The position numbers and the translations under genes were made by a program. Source: Blepharisma japonicum (taxonomy: Eukaryota; Ciliophora; Heterotrichea; Heterotrichida; Blepharismidae). From it: a stretch of DNA of 64,000 bases. Within the stretch, counting starts at the first letter, position 1, and every line of letters starts with the position of its first letter. Where the stretch lies: the NCBI GenBank assembly GCA_949751835.1, contig CATKHK010000003.1, positions 620,001 to 684,000 of the forward strand, in the 5' to 3' direction. This document shows, in pieces, positions 44,760-55,447 of this stretch. Under the pieces are notes generated by a model. The model had not been told where the DNA came from. It did not search any database and saw nothing but the letters and a program-made list of their open reading frames with translations.

Positions 44760-44870
44760 AAAGCAAGGTTGGCCTTTTTCAGAAGAAGGAAATAGCTCCA
44801 ACCTATTTTTAGAGCTTGAGGCTCTAAATCCACTTAAAAATTAAACCAGTAGAATGCGCTCTACTGGGAT
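44760..44870. ncRNA. Candidate structured RNA: three perfect hairpins in series
   Basis: Upstream of the zinc-finger gene, three perfect inverted repeats follow each other: AGGTTGG/CCAACCT (44766-44772, 44798-44804), TAGAGC/GCTCTA with a 5-nt loop (44810-44826), and CCAGTAGA/TCTACTGG with a 6-nt loop (44846-44867). The base composition is richer in GC than the surroundings. No known snRNA, snoRNA, SRP or RNase P signature was recognised on either strand, and the strand is unknown. The region may instead be part of the zinc-finger gene's 5' leader. Confidence 0.35.
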
Positions 44871-46168
44871 TCTATATGTATTTCCTTTGCTTTTTACAAA
44901 TAAAAACATTTAAAAAGTCAAGAAACTGGAAAAGCTTAGAAAATAAGACCTACTTGGAACTTTGCTTCATATTTAATTTGGCTGATTAATTAAAATAAAT
45001 TTATGACTATTAATTTTTAATTTTTACATTGAATTAAACGATAATTTTATAGCAGTTGTTAGATCGCTATTTTTTGAACTAATAAATAATTTATTAAATT
45101 GTAAGCCATTTACCTTTACTTTCTAATTTTGAAAATCTGAGTTAAAATAATTATGATTAAAATTCCTTCTAGACTGTGTTATTTTTTACCATATGTCAAA
45201 TACCAAATTCAACTTTAAACTTAACTGTTACAACAAATAAATAGTAGATTAGAGTTTTATCTAAGGATTAAATTAGATTAGACTAATTATTCTCGTGATT
45301 GAAGATTATTTTAGCTCCTATCAGTTTATGTTTGATTCTTAATTTGTATCAGAAATTTTCTGCGTAATATTATTTTTATAAATTCAAAGACCAGAGCTCA
45401 ATCTACAAAGTAAGTCAATAAACCGATGTGAATTGCTCGGTTCATAAATTCTAAATTTATGTCTCAATTCAAAATTATTAATCTTTGAAATAATCTTAAA
45501 ATTGCACATCAGATTCAAAAATTTTTTTTTAATAATTATGAAAAGTCGATCCATATTTCTTGACCCTTTATAAAACATTTGAGTTTTAAGATGATCCAAA
45601 CTAATTTGCGCTTTTCTGAAAAATGTTAAATAAAATAATTATTTCCTGCCAGGTATTTCCATTGTCCATTAATTATTAAAATTTGTACAAAATATTTAAT
45701 TTTATTTTAATGCTATAAGCATCAGAATTCTCAAATTTGAATTGTATGAAGTAATTGGACCCCTAATAAAGTATGCACTAGTTATTTTTACAGAATTTTT
45801 AGTGTTTTTTTTTGGTTTAAATTTTATTTAACTGCTTAAATAGATCCAAAATTATTACTTGAAATTTAAAATTATGCATTGCTCAAGCCTAATTACATCA
45901 AGGATAAATATAGAAAAGCTATTTTATATATAGTTAAAGCAAATTATGACTAGCAGAAAAAAGTTTTAATGTATTGAATTCATTGAAAAGCTTCTTAGTT
46001 TTTATCTAATTTTTAGCTTTCAATAGCTCAAATCTTCGATTGAGTAATTATTTTTTTATTCTTTTGATGTCAGTTTAATCAAAAATTTTTAAAATTAACT
46101 ATATGGAAATTCATTTTAAATTCTCTATCAATAAAATAAAGATATATTTTAAAGTCCAAAAAATCTTA
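44871..46168. other. Gene-free AT-rich interval
   Basis: About 1.3 kb with no convincing frame. A 71-codon minus-strand frame at 45384-45599 has no ATG-led support and a low-complexity composition. Nothing else is recognised. Confidence 0.45.
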
Positions 46169-46522
46169 CCAAAATGCTACTTATAAAGTATAAGAAATGA
46201 ATTATCATAAAATATTTTAACTCTGACTTAATTAAAAAATAGCTATTCAATGGAAAAAGGATTTTCATTTCCTTGTGATTCATTGGCTTCTGAACNNNNN
46301 NNNNNNNNNNNNNNNNNNNNNNNNNNNNNNNNNNNNNNNNNNNNNNNNNNNNNNNNNNNNNNNNNNNNNNNNNNNNNNNNNNNNNNNNNNNNNNNCCAAA
46401 ATGCTACTTATAAAGTATAAGAAATGAATTATCATAAAATATTTTAACTCTGACTTAATTAAAAAATAGCTATTCAATGGAAAAAGGATTTTCATTTCCT
46501 TGTGATTCATTGGCTTCTGAAC
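46169..46522. repeat. Assembly artefact: 127-bp duplicate flanking a 100-N gap
   Basis: 46169-46295 and 46396-46522 are identical by eye over 127 bp, separated by exactly 100 N (46296-46395). This is the pattern of two contig ends that overlap but were scaffolded with a fixed-size gap. The left copy repeats the 3' end of the UEV-PH gene without the rest of it. Confidence 0.9.
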
Positions 46523-48134
46523 TCTCTGGGTTTGAATTTGAAATTGCATTTTCTTGATTGGTTTCATTTAGATTATGCTGCTCATCAATTTTAATTGCAT
46601 CAATAGGCTGGCTGGACTCATTCTCTTTTTTCTCTTCAATCACTTTATTTTCTTCTTTCTCTTCAACATTTTCTTTATTTTCTTTTTTTTCTTCCTCTTG
46701 GACTTTATTTATTGCATCTTTTACTTCTAAATCTTCATCTTCTTCATTCCCAATTACAAATTGCTCTTGAAGCGATTCTTCTTGTTTAGCACTGACAAAA
46801 ATTTCCTTTGATACTTCTTTAATTTCTTTAACTTCTTCAACTTTTATTTCCTTAGTTTCTTCTTTTTTATTTTCTTTTACTTCTTTTACTTCTTTTACTT
46901 CTTTTACTTCCTTTACTTCCTTTACTTCCTTTACTTCCTTTACTTCCTTTACTTCCTTTACTTCCTTTACTTCTTTTACCACCTCCACTACTTCCTTTTT
47001 GCTCTCTTCTTGCACTTTAATTTCTTCTTTCTCTTTTTGTTCCTTTAGCACTGCTGCATCTTCTTTTTCACTTGCTAAAAGCATAAGTACAATATCATTT
47101 GATAAAAAATTATGCAATCTCTCCACAAATATATCATATTGAGAATCATTATTTGCTGAAAAAAATTCAATAGCTTGCTGATATAAAGCCATCAGAGAAT
47201 TTATCATTTCAACACTCATTCTCTTGTCAAAGTTGCTCTCATAAATTGAGATAGCTTGCAATATTTCTTTAATATTCATACTTTTTGTAGCTTTTCCTGT
47301 CATTTCTTCTTCTTTTAATTTAGGAAGCTTTGAGTTTTTTTTTACAACTGTTCCAAGTCTATGAGCATTTTGTGTAATTAATTCGATACATGCATCAGCT
47401 TCCCTCAGCCTAAAAATTTGTTTATATTCTTGATTTTCCCCAATTATTTTTCATTCTAAAGTCAATTTATCCTTCTCAGTCCTTGATTTTTTGATTGTAT
47501 TTAGACTTTGCAAAGTAGCCCAGCTTAATAAATTCCCGATCCCGGGGTAATTTGTGCTTAAATCCAGCTCTAAAATCACAGTATGAGATACTACAAGCAC
47601 CCTTTCTTTTGCAATCCGATGGTCTTTAGAATCAAGCTCATATCCATAAAAACAGCCCATTTTGTCTTTCCGATCCCATGTTTCTAAATACATAGGGGAG
47701 CCCAAATGAAATTTACCGATGTCAAGGCATTGGAGTTTGCTTTGTGAAAGCGCCACTAGACGCGATACAAATGATGGCAAAATTCTGATTATTTCAGAAG
47801 CTGTAATGTTAGGCGTCCATTTTCGATTGGTTACATCTAAAAGGATGTCACGGCCATCAGCGCAGGATGGGAAACCAATCACAGATTCACAGAGGAGCTT
47901 TGGGGATTGAAATGGGTATTTTCCTTCAAGATGAATATCGAATATTACTGGATGATTATATATACCTTGAAGGATTTCTGGAGATAATTCTGCACGAATA
48001 ATCATTCCAAAAGGAGTGAAGTGAGAAGTCGTGGATATTCGACGATCAATTTGAGCGAGGAGGCTGATTTCTGCTTAAAATTTACCTTTATCAAACCTTT
48101 TGTGCTGAATTTCTTGAGAATATTCTGAAGCCAT
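46470..48134 (-). CDS. Inactive E2-like (UEV) domain fused to a PH-like domain, with a VKE-repeat tail
   Basis: 549 residues from exons 48086-48134 and 46470-48070. Residues 1-~135 have the ubiquitin-conjugating fold: ISLLAQIDRRIST, HPVIFDIHLEGKYPFQSPKL, then GRDILLDVTNRKWTPNITAS, matching the E2 ICLDIL...WSP block. The catalytic Cys position is Leu93, so it should not form a ubiquitin thioester. About 140-265 resembles a PH-like domain (KERVLVVSHTVILELDLS, one TGA-Trp in LEWKII). Then come a helical part (about 280-365), a run of some 11-12 tandem VKE units and an acidic, Glu/Lys-rich tail. UEVs usually act as partners of active E2s or bind ubiquitin; membrane recruitment by the PH-like part is inference. 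Ends with TAG beside the assembly gap. Confidence 0.8.
46878..46981 (-). repeat. Tandem 9-nt repeat coding for VKE units
   Basis: About 11-12 copies of a 9-bp unit (TTTACTTCC or TTTACTTCT on the plus strand), in frame with the UEV-PH gene, coding for (KEV)n. The array has two blocks: one with the T variant, then a block of identical C-variant units, showing recent expansion. Copy number may vary between alleles or be compressed in the assembly. Confidence 0.9.
48071..48085 (-). other. 15-nt intron in the UEV-PH gene
   Basis: Minus strand GTAAATTTTAAGCAG, the only one of the ten introns ending in CAG rather than TAG. Removal joins RFDK to EISLLAQ and extends the E2 fold's first helix to the ATG. 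Confidence 0.85.
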
Positions 48135-48752
48135 TTTGATTATTGCTGCAGAGATATTTGAGATAAATATTTTACGTGAAAAGTTTTAAACTTTAGAATT
48201 TATAGTGTTTTCATGTGCATTAAAAATTTGCATAATTTTGTATCAATTGTATAAAGTACTTTTGTTAAATTCTATATATTGTATCTTTCAATATATTTAG
48301 CTCTTATAAGCCTTAGCCAGGAAATTATTAAGAGTTAATTGTTGCTAATTATTAAATTTTATTATGTATTAGTTCTTGTAAACTTTTCTATTATATCGTT
48401 TTAATCGGCATTTATTAAAAAATGGCAACATTGGGGTATCAGAGCCAATTTAAGGAAATTCATAATTTATTGGGAACCTTTAATTTTGGCTCAAATTGCT
48501 TAAACTTAAGAGATTGATAATATTTGAATAGATTTGCATTCAAAAGAAAATATAGATAAAGAAAATCACAATATGAATTAAATGGATACTATTTTACCTC
48601 GAAACCACATAATTCCTACAATATGCGAATAGGATTCTTTTTTTGGCCAATTAATTTGATCCACAATTTTAAGCTAAATGATAAACCATCGAAATTCGTT
48701 AATAAATTTTCTTAAGTTTTTATGAAATTTCATCTATTATAAAACATTATCG
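48135..48752. other. Divergent intergenic region (UEV-PH / RING)
   Basis: 618 bp, AT-rich. It must hold both promoters. A 7-bp inverted repeat (GAGCCAA/TTGGCTC, about 48441-48501) surrounds a short ATG-led frame of 32 codons. Nothing else is recognised. Confidence 0.45.
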
Positions 48753-49187
48753 ATGAAAAATAGAACCACTCGATTTAATTCCCGAGCCGAGATCTGTGGC
48801 ATATGCCTAAACCCTATCGAATTTCAAGGAAAATTGGACTGTTGTAAGCATCCATTCTGTTTTGACTGCATTGAAAGGTGGTCTGAGGTAATTTCTATTT
48901 AGACAGAAAACACATGTCCTCTATGCAAGCTGAGATTCACTTCTATTACAAGAGTTTCACATAGAGTGAATTATTGTACACATAAAAAGCCAGACATTTT
49001 GCATGTAAAGCATAAAAGCCAAAGAGATGTCCTGGATAACCAATTTAGATTAGTTTTCAGACATACAGAGCATGAGCTAGATATGAATCTAGGAAGAATT
49101 GTTTTTCAAGAATTCCAAAGAGGGAGAAGCAATGAATCTGTTTTAAGAGCTTTGATCTCTTATTTTTATCTTAATTTAGAAAATTAA
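48753..49187 (+). CDS. RING-finger protein, probable E3 ubiquitin ligase
   Basis: Exons 48753-48887 and 48903-49187 give 139 residues. A C3HC4 RING lies at about 15-55: CGICLNPIEF, then LDCCKHPFCFDCIERWSE, then CPLCKLRF. The step CCKHPFCFDCI followed by a Trp and CPLC is typical of PHRF1/Topors-type RINGs that recruit E2s. The intron lies inside the RING, between SE and TENTCPLC, so it must be spliced for the domain to be complete. The C-terminal ~75 residues are helical and charged (HKSQRDVLDNQFRLVFRHTE) with no recognised domain. Confidence 0.88.
48888..48902 (+). other. 15-nt intron inside the RING domain
   Basis: GTAATTTCTATTTAG. Its TAG would otherwise end the protein halfway through the RING; removal restores the CPLC pair. 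Confidence 0.92.
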
Positions 49188-49246
49188 TAATATAAATTAA
49201 ACCAAAAATTACACAATTGGAGTTAAAAATATAAATTCTCAAGGTT

Positions 49247-50236
49247 TTAATTTAATGCATTTATGTAGCTTGAAGGGTCAATTGATTCGTATTCATCTGA
49301 AAGCTCCCCATTTGTTTTAATTTTTAATCTGTTTTTGGCATTGCTTTGGGCTTTGGAACTGAAGTATAGATTGAGAGATTTGAAAAATTCAGATTGAAAA
49401 ACATAAAGAGTATCAAAAAATTCTTTTAGGTTTTTAGCTCTGACATCAATTGAATATTTGAGATAATTTCCTGTTTCTTCGTTATATTTGCATACTTTGT
49501 CATAGAGATATAGAAAATCAATCTGAAAATATCCCTGCCCTTTGGATGAAATAATAGCTGTATATTCTTTAAAATCTGCAGGTTTCGGCTGATTGAAAAT
49601 ATCTGAAAAATTGTATTCATTTACAATTACTGCTTTCGGTATTTTTTCTAATCTATTTACACTAATCTCATTCTTCTTGGTTGCTTCTCTACTTATGACT
49701 TTAGTATTTGGTGTATTTCCACTAAAAGGTTGTTTCTTAGATGGATTTTCTTCGAATACTTCGAGCCTTTTAGCTCTTTCCCTTTCTTTTTGCAGTTTTT
49801 TTGCTTGCTCTTCTCTCTCCTTCTGAATTTTATAGTTTTCATACTCCTCTTTTGCTATATTTAAGAATGGGATCAATTCTCTTACAACTTCGCCTACTTT
49901 GAAAAAAATTATTTCTGGGGTTCTCTTTTGAGGATCAATTGTTTGATGAATCGAGTTATAAACTAAAGTTGACCTTCCTTCAAGAGCGAAACCTTTTGCA
50001 TCTCCTGTGATTTTTTGAAGAAAATCAAAAGGAACATTGCTATTGCATATGAATGTTAATTCTTCGATCAGAAATCGAGTTAGGCCTCTTTCAGAAAATT
50101 CTAGCTTGAAAATTATTGAATATGAATCAATTTCTTGCTCTTCAACTTCTAGAATCCTCAAATTCTTTCAAGGAATTACTCTTACTGGGATAGCATTTTG
50201 GTCAGCAAATGCTTTGAATTCTTCTAGAGTTCCCAT
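49247..50236 (-). CDS. Unknown protein with central charged helix
   Basis: 329 residues with one TGA-Trp (VIPWKN). Two globular-looking parts with alternating strands (YSIIFKLEFSERGLTRFLIE, and GYFQIDFLYLYDKVCKYNEE) are separated by a charged helix and a polar linker (EEQAKKLQKERERAKRLEVF). The C-terminus ends DPSSYINALN. The symmetry of the two parts could reflect a heteromeric scaffold, but no family is recognised. It converges with the RING gene, 59 bp between stops. Confidence 0.65.
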
Positions 50237-50895
50237 TTATAGAATAACTATTTATAATTCTTTCCTTATTTGTCTTTTCAATTTGATAGATAAATATTTA
50301 AATAATAAGAAAAATTAAAAATTATTCGCTTCAATATAATTCTATGAAATTTTAGCAAAAGTTTAAAAGGCTTATATAATATAAATTTTTTAATTCATAA
50401 TACGTGATTAATTTCAATAATAATCTAAGCATTTTCTACAAAAAATAAAATACATTTTAAAAATATACAATATATCAAAAGTTATTTATTTGATACAAAA
50501 TATAGATCTAAATATTAATAAATTATCTTTGTTATTGATTTTATGACTGAATAATATTCTCTATAATTAGCTATCTTAATTTTTATACTAAGTTGCATTG
50601 TATGCTAAAATGTTTTTATTGTAAAAATATGAATAAATCGACAATTATACAAAAAATTTTCTGAAATCATTTGGGATAAAGTTGCCTAAAATAATGAGCT
50701 TTGTCCAATCTACACATTTTAGAATGCTAAGCAAGCTTAATTATATATTATAATAATTTCGCTGTTTACTATTATATCTATTTTTCCTATCAATTAAGAA
50801 ATTTGCAAACATTATTTATCTCCAAGTATTTTTGAAATATTTTTCTTCGGTATACCTCCCCGCTATTGGCTTTAACTTTAAATTAAATAATCAAT
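50237..50895. other. Divergent intergenic region
   Basis: 659 bp, extremely AT-rich, between the unknown gene at 49247-50236 and tubulin cofactor D. Nothing beyond assumed promoters is recognised. Confidence 0.45.
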
Positions 50896-53800
50896 ATGGA
50901 CGAATCTGAGATATTGGGGCTCCACAATGCTTACCGCGAGAAATATGAGCAAGACTTCAAACCAAACACCCTCACATTTGTAGCGGAAAGCGAAATTGTT
51001 TCAAAATATATTTCAGATCTTTGCCAGAACGCAACGGGTCAAGGAACAATAACTCAAAAGCAAGCATTTGAGCTTAAAAATAGAGTAATTTACATTGTAA
51101 ATTTTTATTTAGCTTGAGCAATACCAAGAACAAGCAGGTCTCCTGGACCCTCATCTAGAAGAATGAATTACCCCTCTAATGGAAACAGTCAGATTTATAG
51201 TAAGAAATTCAGGAGATCCTCACTTTTTACTAGAACTTGTGTATACCCTATGCAAAATCCGCGGCTCTAAAACCATTGTAAAGTTTTTCCCACATGAAGT
51301 AAGTGACCTTGAACCAGTTTTTTACTACCTAAGCAACTTAACTGAAGGAACACTATGGCAAAGCCATTATTCTCTTCTGATTTGGCTTAGTATCATAGTG
51401 ATGGTTCCATTTGATTTGGAGACAATCGACTCGAACGGAGATCTAGTTAAAAGGTTTTTAGATTTAGGCAAGAAATTTTTAGAGCACACTGGAAGACCTC
51501 GTGATGCAGCTGGGATGATGATTGCGAAACTTCTGACAAGGCCTGACATTTTGAGAAAAGGCTATTTAGAAGAATTTATAGACTGGTCTGTGACTATTAT
51601 TAAGTCAGCCCAAGAATTTTTCAAGCTCGGAGTTCTTTTTACAGGTGTGGAAATATTCACTCATGGACAGAGATCAGAATTACTGCCCTACTTAACCAAA
51701 ATGTCAGCTCTTCTCCACAAGGAAGAAAACGAAAATATGTTTTCCCGACAGCTTAAAGTAAAACTGGCAGGCCGATTAGCCCTTATTCAGCTAAAACCTA
51801 TTGTAGCTAGCTGGAGATATTTCCGAGGCTCCAGATCCCTTGCAGCCAATATTGAGGCCAAGTCTCGGCAAACCAAAATTATAACAAATGCCCAAGCACA
51901 TACCTTAAAAGCAAGAACACAAGCCCAAGAAAATGATGACAGTTCTATGGACGCTGACGTCGACTATGAGCTATTAGAAGGACAAATTGATGCAATTTTA
52001 CAAGGCTTAAGAGACAGAGATAACGTAGTCAGATGGAGTGCCGCAAAAGCTATAGGAAGAATTACAGGGAGACTAGACAAAGAGCTTGGAGACGAAATTG
52101 TTCCACAAATTTTAGAGCTGTTTTCTCCGACTGAAACTGATTCAGCTTGGCATGGAGGATGTTTAGCGTTAGGAGAACTTGCAAGAAGAGGGCTTTTATT
52201 GCCAAACAGGCTTGATCAGGTATTTCCTTTGTTATACCAAGCTCTTTTGTATGACAAAAAACAAGGAAACCACTCAATAGGAGCTCATGTGAGGGACGCA
52301 GCTTGCTACCTTGCATGGTCTTTTGCAAGAGCTTATGCCCCTGAAGAAATGTCAAAACATTTAAGCGAGCTCGCCAGACATTTATTACTTGTATGTCTTT
52401 TTGATAGAGAAATTAACTGTAGACGTGCAGCTTCAGCTGCATTCCAAGAACATGTAGGACGTCAAGGAAGCTTTGCACATGGTATTGAAATTTTGACAGA
52501 AGCTGACTATTTTACGTTAGGGAACAGAAATCATGCATATTTACATGTGAGTTGTTTTGTTGCACAATATCCTGAATACTTGCACTCACTTGTTGACCAT
52601 TTGGTGGAGGTAAAATTAAAGCATTGGGATATCATTATAAGGCAATTGGCTGCGTGCTCTTTGTCTGTGCTTGTTCCTTTTGATCCGAATTATTATATAC
52701 AAGTGGTGATCCCTAAACTGCTTCCTGAGGTATATGATAATAATTTGATAACAAGGCATGGAGCTATTTTAGGGGTTGGAGAAATTATTGTGGGTTTAGC
52801 TGGAAGAAGTGCGCTTAATAATGATCCGAAAACAATAGAAAAAATGATGTATAAGCATTCAGTGAATTATTATATGCTTAAATCTAGTGAAGAAGCATTA
52901 GATGGTGATAAGGCAATATTAAAAGATAGTGAAAACAGTAGAGTATTCAAAGAATACTACAAAAAACTTCAGGGCGTTTCACATTTAGACCTTATCCCTA
53001 CACAGCTTTTTAACCAAGTCAAAGAAATCGTCCCCACAATAGAAAAAAAGAGGCTTTACCGAGGCAAAGGTGGACAAATCATAAGAATTTCAGTCAGCCG
53101 ATTTTGTGAATGTTTAGCAAAATCAAGCATTGTACTATCAGGAAATTTAATTATAAAAATCCAAGAAACTTTGAACGAAAGCGTTATGCATAATGCTCCT
53201 GAAGTTTCTGATGCAGCACAAGCTGGTTTAAGTGAATTTAGTAAAGCTTATCATAACTCCCCAGGTACTCAATTGGTGGAAATTACTTTGAAAAAATATT
53301 TGAAGACTATGCAGGAGTTTAACTCTAATAAAGAAATTCCTGCAAATATAGCTAGAGGGTCTGCGTCAGGGATTGGGTGCTTAAATTTCACTTTGATATG
53401 CACAATGCCAAAAGAAGCGATTTTTGCTTTAATTGAAGCTACAAAAATAAGAGGGACTGAATTAGATGACCCTGAAACTCGTAGAAATGCAGCTTCAGCG
53501 CTTGGACAATTAGTTTCTTTTATGATATTAAATTCAAAGACACCAAATCCTGGTAATGTGAGGTTTGAGGATGAGCTGCCAATTCATGAATTTGATAATG
53601 AATTAGTAAATTTAGTCTTTGATTGCCTATATTCTTGTACAGAAGACTATACAAATGACAAAAGAGGCGATGTCGGAAGTTGGGTACGAGGTGCAGCCAT
53701 CCAATCATTACAGATGATTGTATCAACTGGAATTGCAATTTCAGAACCAGCTTGGGAAAAAATAATTTGTGTACTACTCCGTCAGCTCGTCGAAAAAATT

Positions 53801-54757
53801 GACAGACTCCGACAGCTGGCTGGTGATATCATTACTAACCTTCTACAAAACTATACACTTCCAGCTTGGAGCCAAGTCCTCCTTCCTCTTTTTGTATACA
53901 ACCAAGAATACATGCAGCAATTTAAAGAAACCCAAGAAAAGCTCCAAAAAACTGAGTCACTTCCAGATCAGTCAGAAATGCCAATACAATCAATTACTTC
54001 AAATTACGAAAGATCAAGCTTGTGGAGCGTCCCTAGTTTTGCATTCCCCTTAGTTGTCCCATTACTTGACGAAAGTCGCTTTAGACGTGATATGATAAGA
54101 GGAATTATCATCAGCGTCGGAGGAATAACTGAATCAACTGTAAAAAGCTCCTCGGAAGAATTAGTAAAATACGTAAAAAGGAATAAAGAAATTGTGTGGG
54201 ATTTATTGAACATTTTTAAAGAAGCTGAAGAAAGGTTGCAGATTCCATTTATGAAGACTTGGAGCTTGCTGTTTAAGCATATCCCAAGTATTAATGAGAT
54301 GAGCGAGTTTGGCCATCAGCTACTAATTGTGACACAGGAATCAATAAAAACTAGCAAAGATATCCATAAATGGCTGAATTCATTAGGAGTTTTTACAGCG
54401 CTGCTTGATAATCCACAATGCTCAAGAGAAGCGCTGAGAATTATGGTAGGAGCACTTGGACAAGCATATCCAAAAGTAAGGGCACAAGCGGCACAAAATT
54501 TGTATTCATTTTTCTTAGGTATTGATTCTCACCATGCTTTTTGCAGCTCTGAAGACGCATTTAATAAGATGGTCGATATGATTATCAATACTTCGTGGAT
54601 TTTAAGTCTAAAAGAAGTTAGACCGGTGAGAAATGAAATATTTTTGTTGCTAGGTATGGAGCCACCTAAGGTTAAAGTAACAGTCAAAAAAGATGAAGAT
54701 TCGAAAGAACAAGAAGATGAGAGCTATAAATCACTAGTGAGAGAAATGGGCTATTAA
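50896..54757 (+). CDS. TBCD: Tubulin-folding cofactor D (TBCD)
   Basis: Exons 50896-51096 and 51113-54757 give 1281 residues (human 1192). TBCD captures beta-tubulin and, with cofactors C and E, assembles or disassembles the alpha/beta dimer; ciliates need it for their many microtubule arrays. The signature YQEQAGLLDPHLEEW (Trp from TGA) spans the 16-nt intron, followed by KIRGSKTIVKFFPHEVSDLE and LLIWLSIIVMVPFDL, all as in animal TBCD. HEAT/ARM repeats then run through the protein (e.g. VVRWSAAKAIGRITGRLDKE, HVRDAACYLAWSFARAY), and the C-terminal TBCD domain ends near residue 1260. All blocks are in order; no damage is seen. Confidence 0.96.
51097..51112 (+). other. 16-nt intron in TBCD
   Basis: GTAAATTTTTATTTAG, one base longer than the others. 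Only a 16-nt removal joins the two frames (50896 and 51113), giving the conserved VIYILEQYQEQAGLLDPHL. Confidence 0.93.
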
Positions 54758-54857
54758 TGAGTAAAGCTTAATTTGAATAAGATTAGAGTAGTAAATGATT
54801 TTATATTTATGGTTATCATGCTTTTTTACAGAGCTAAAAAATAGCCCTAATAAATCA

Positions 54858-55385
54858 AATCTTTTTTATTCTTGCTAAGATTTCTGTTGAAGGAATATTG
54901 AATATTTTATCAATATTGATCCCTTTTTTGCTGAAGCTTCGAGAAATATCATTCCATTATCAATAGCCAGTCTTTATGCTTCTTCACAAGAAACTGCTCT
55001 TTCTGCGTCTAAATCAACCTTATTTCCTACCAAAACCTGCAATGAGTCTTTTGAGCAATATTTTCGAACTTTATTAATCAGACGGTAAACATTATTAAAT
55101 GTTTTTCTTGCTGTAATATCATAAACAATGATAATAGTCATTGACAATCTGCAATAAGTGCTCTTATGTTTTCTTTACAATGCTTGACCTGGAACATCTC
55201 ATATTTGCGGTTTAACGATATCGCTCTTTACATTAATAATCCTTTCTCCGAAGTCTTTTTTTTACTTTTTCATCATCCATACCATATCTTTTCCCAAGAA
55301 ATAAAAGAAACAAATTGGATTGCCAACATATGGGTCCCTTATTATAGTGAAAATCATTAAACATCTGTAAACTCATTTATTATAG
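54858..55385 (-). pseudogene. Rab-like small GTPase pseudogene (copy 1)
   Basis: On the minus strand the frames give Rab landmarks in the right order: a degraded P-loop region near 55335, PQIWDVPGQA (the WDTAGQ switch II segment), TIIIVYDITARKTFNNVY, VLVGNKVDLDAERAVSCEEA (NKxD guanine-binding motif), and NGMIFLEASAK (the SAK motif). The coding sequence is interrupted several times and no full frame remains. It lies 3' of the receptor gene and is repeated 4.2 kb to the right. This is a host-type gene; whether it was last active before the duplication cannot be said from here. Confidence 0.8.
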
Positions 55386-55447
55386 AGGGAATTAAATAGA
55401 GATTTAATATTCTATTTTAAAAAAAAAATTTAAAATAGTTAGCATAT

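Noticed and set aside
44651-44833. 60-codon minus-strand frame upstream of the zinc-finger gene
   Set aside because: No ATG start, and its frame cannot be joined to the zinc-finger gene by a 15-nt intron. It overlaps the hairpin series, which explains its unusual composition.
45384-45599. 71-codon minus-strand frame
   Set aside because: Low complexity, no domain, no supporting context.
46280-46567. Frame running through the N gap
   Set aside because: Product of the duplicated contig ends; not real sequence.
48421-48445. GGGTATCAGAGCC resembles the initiator-tRNA primer site of LTR retroelements
   Set aside because: A single 12-base similarity with no terminal repeats and no recognisable element genes nearby; chance is sufficient.
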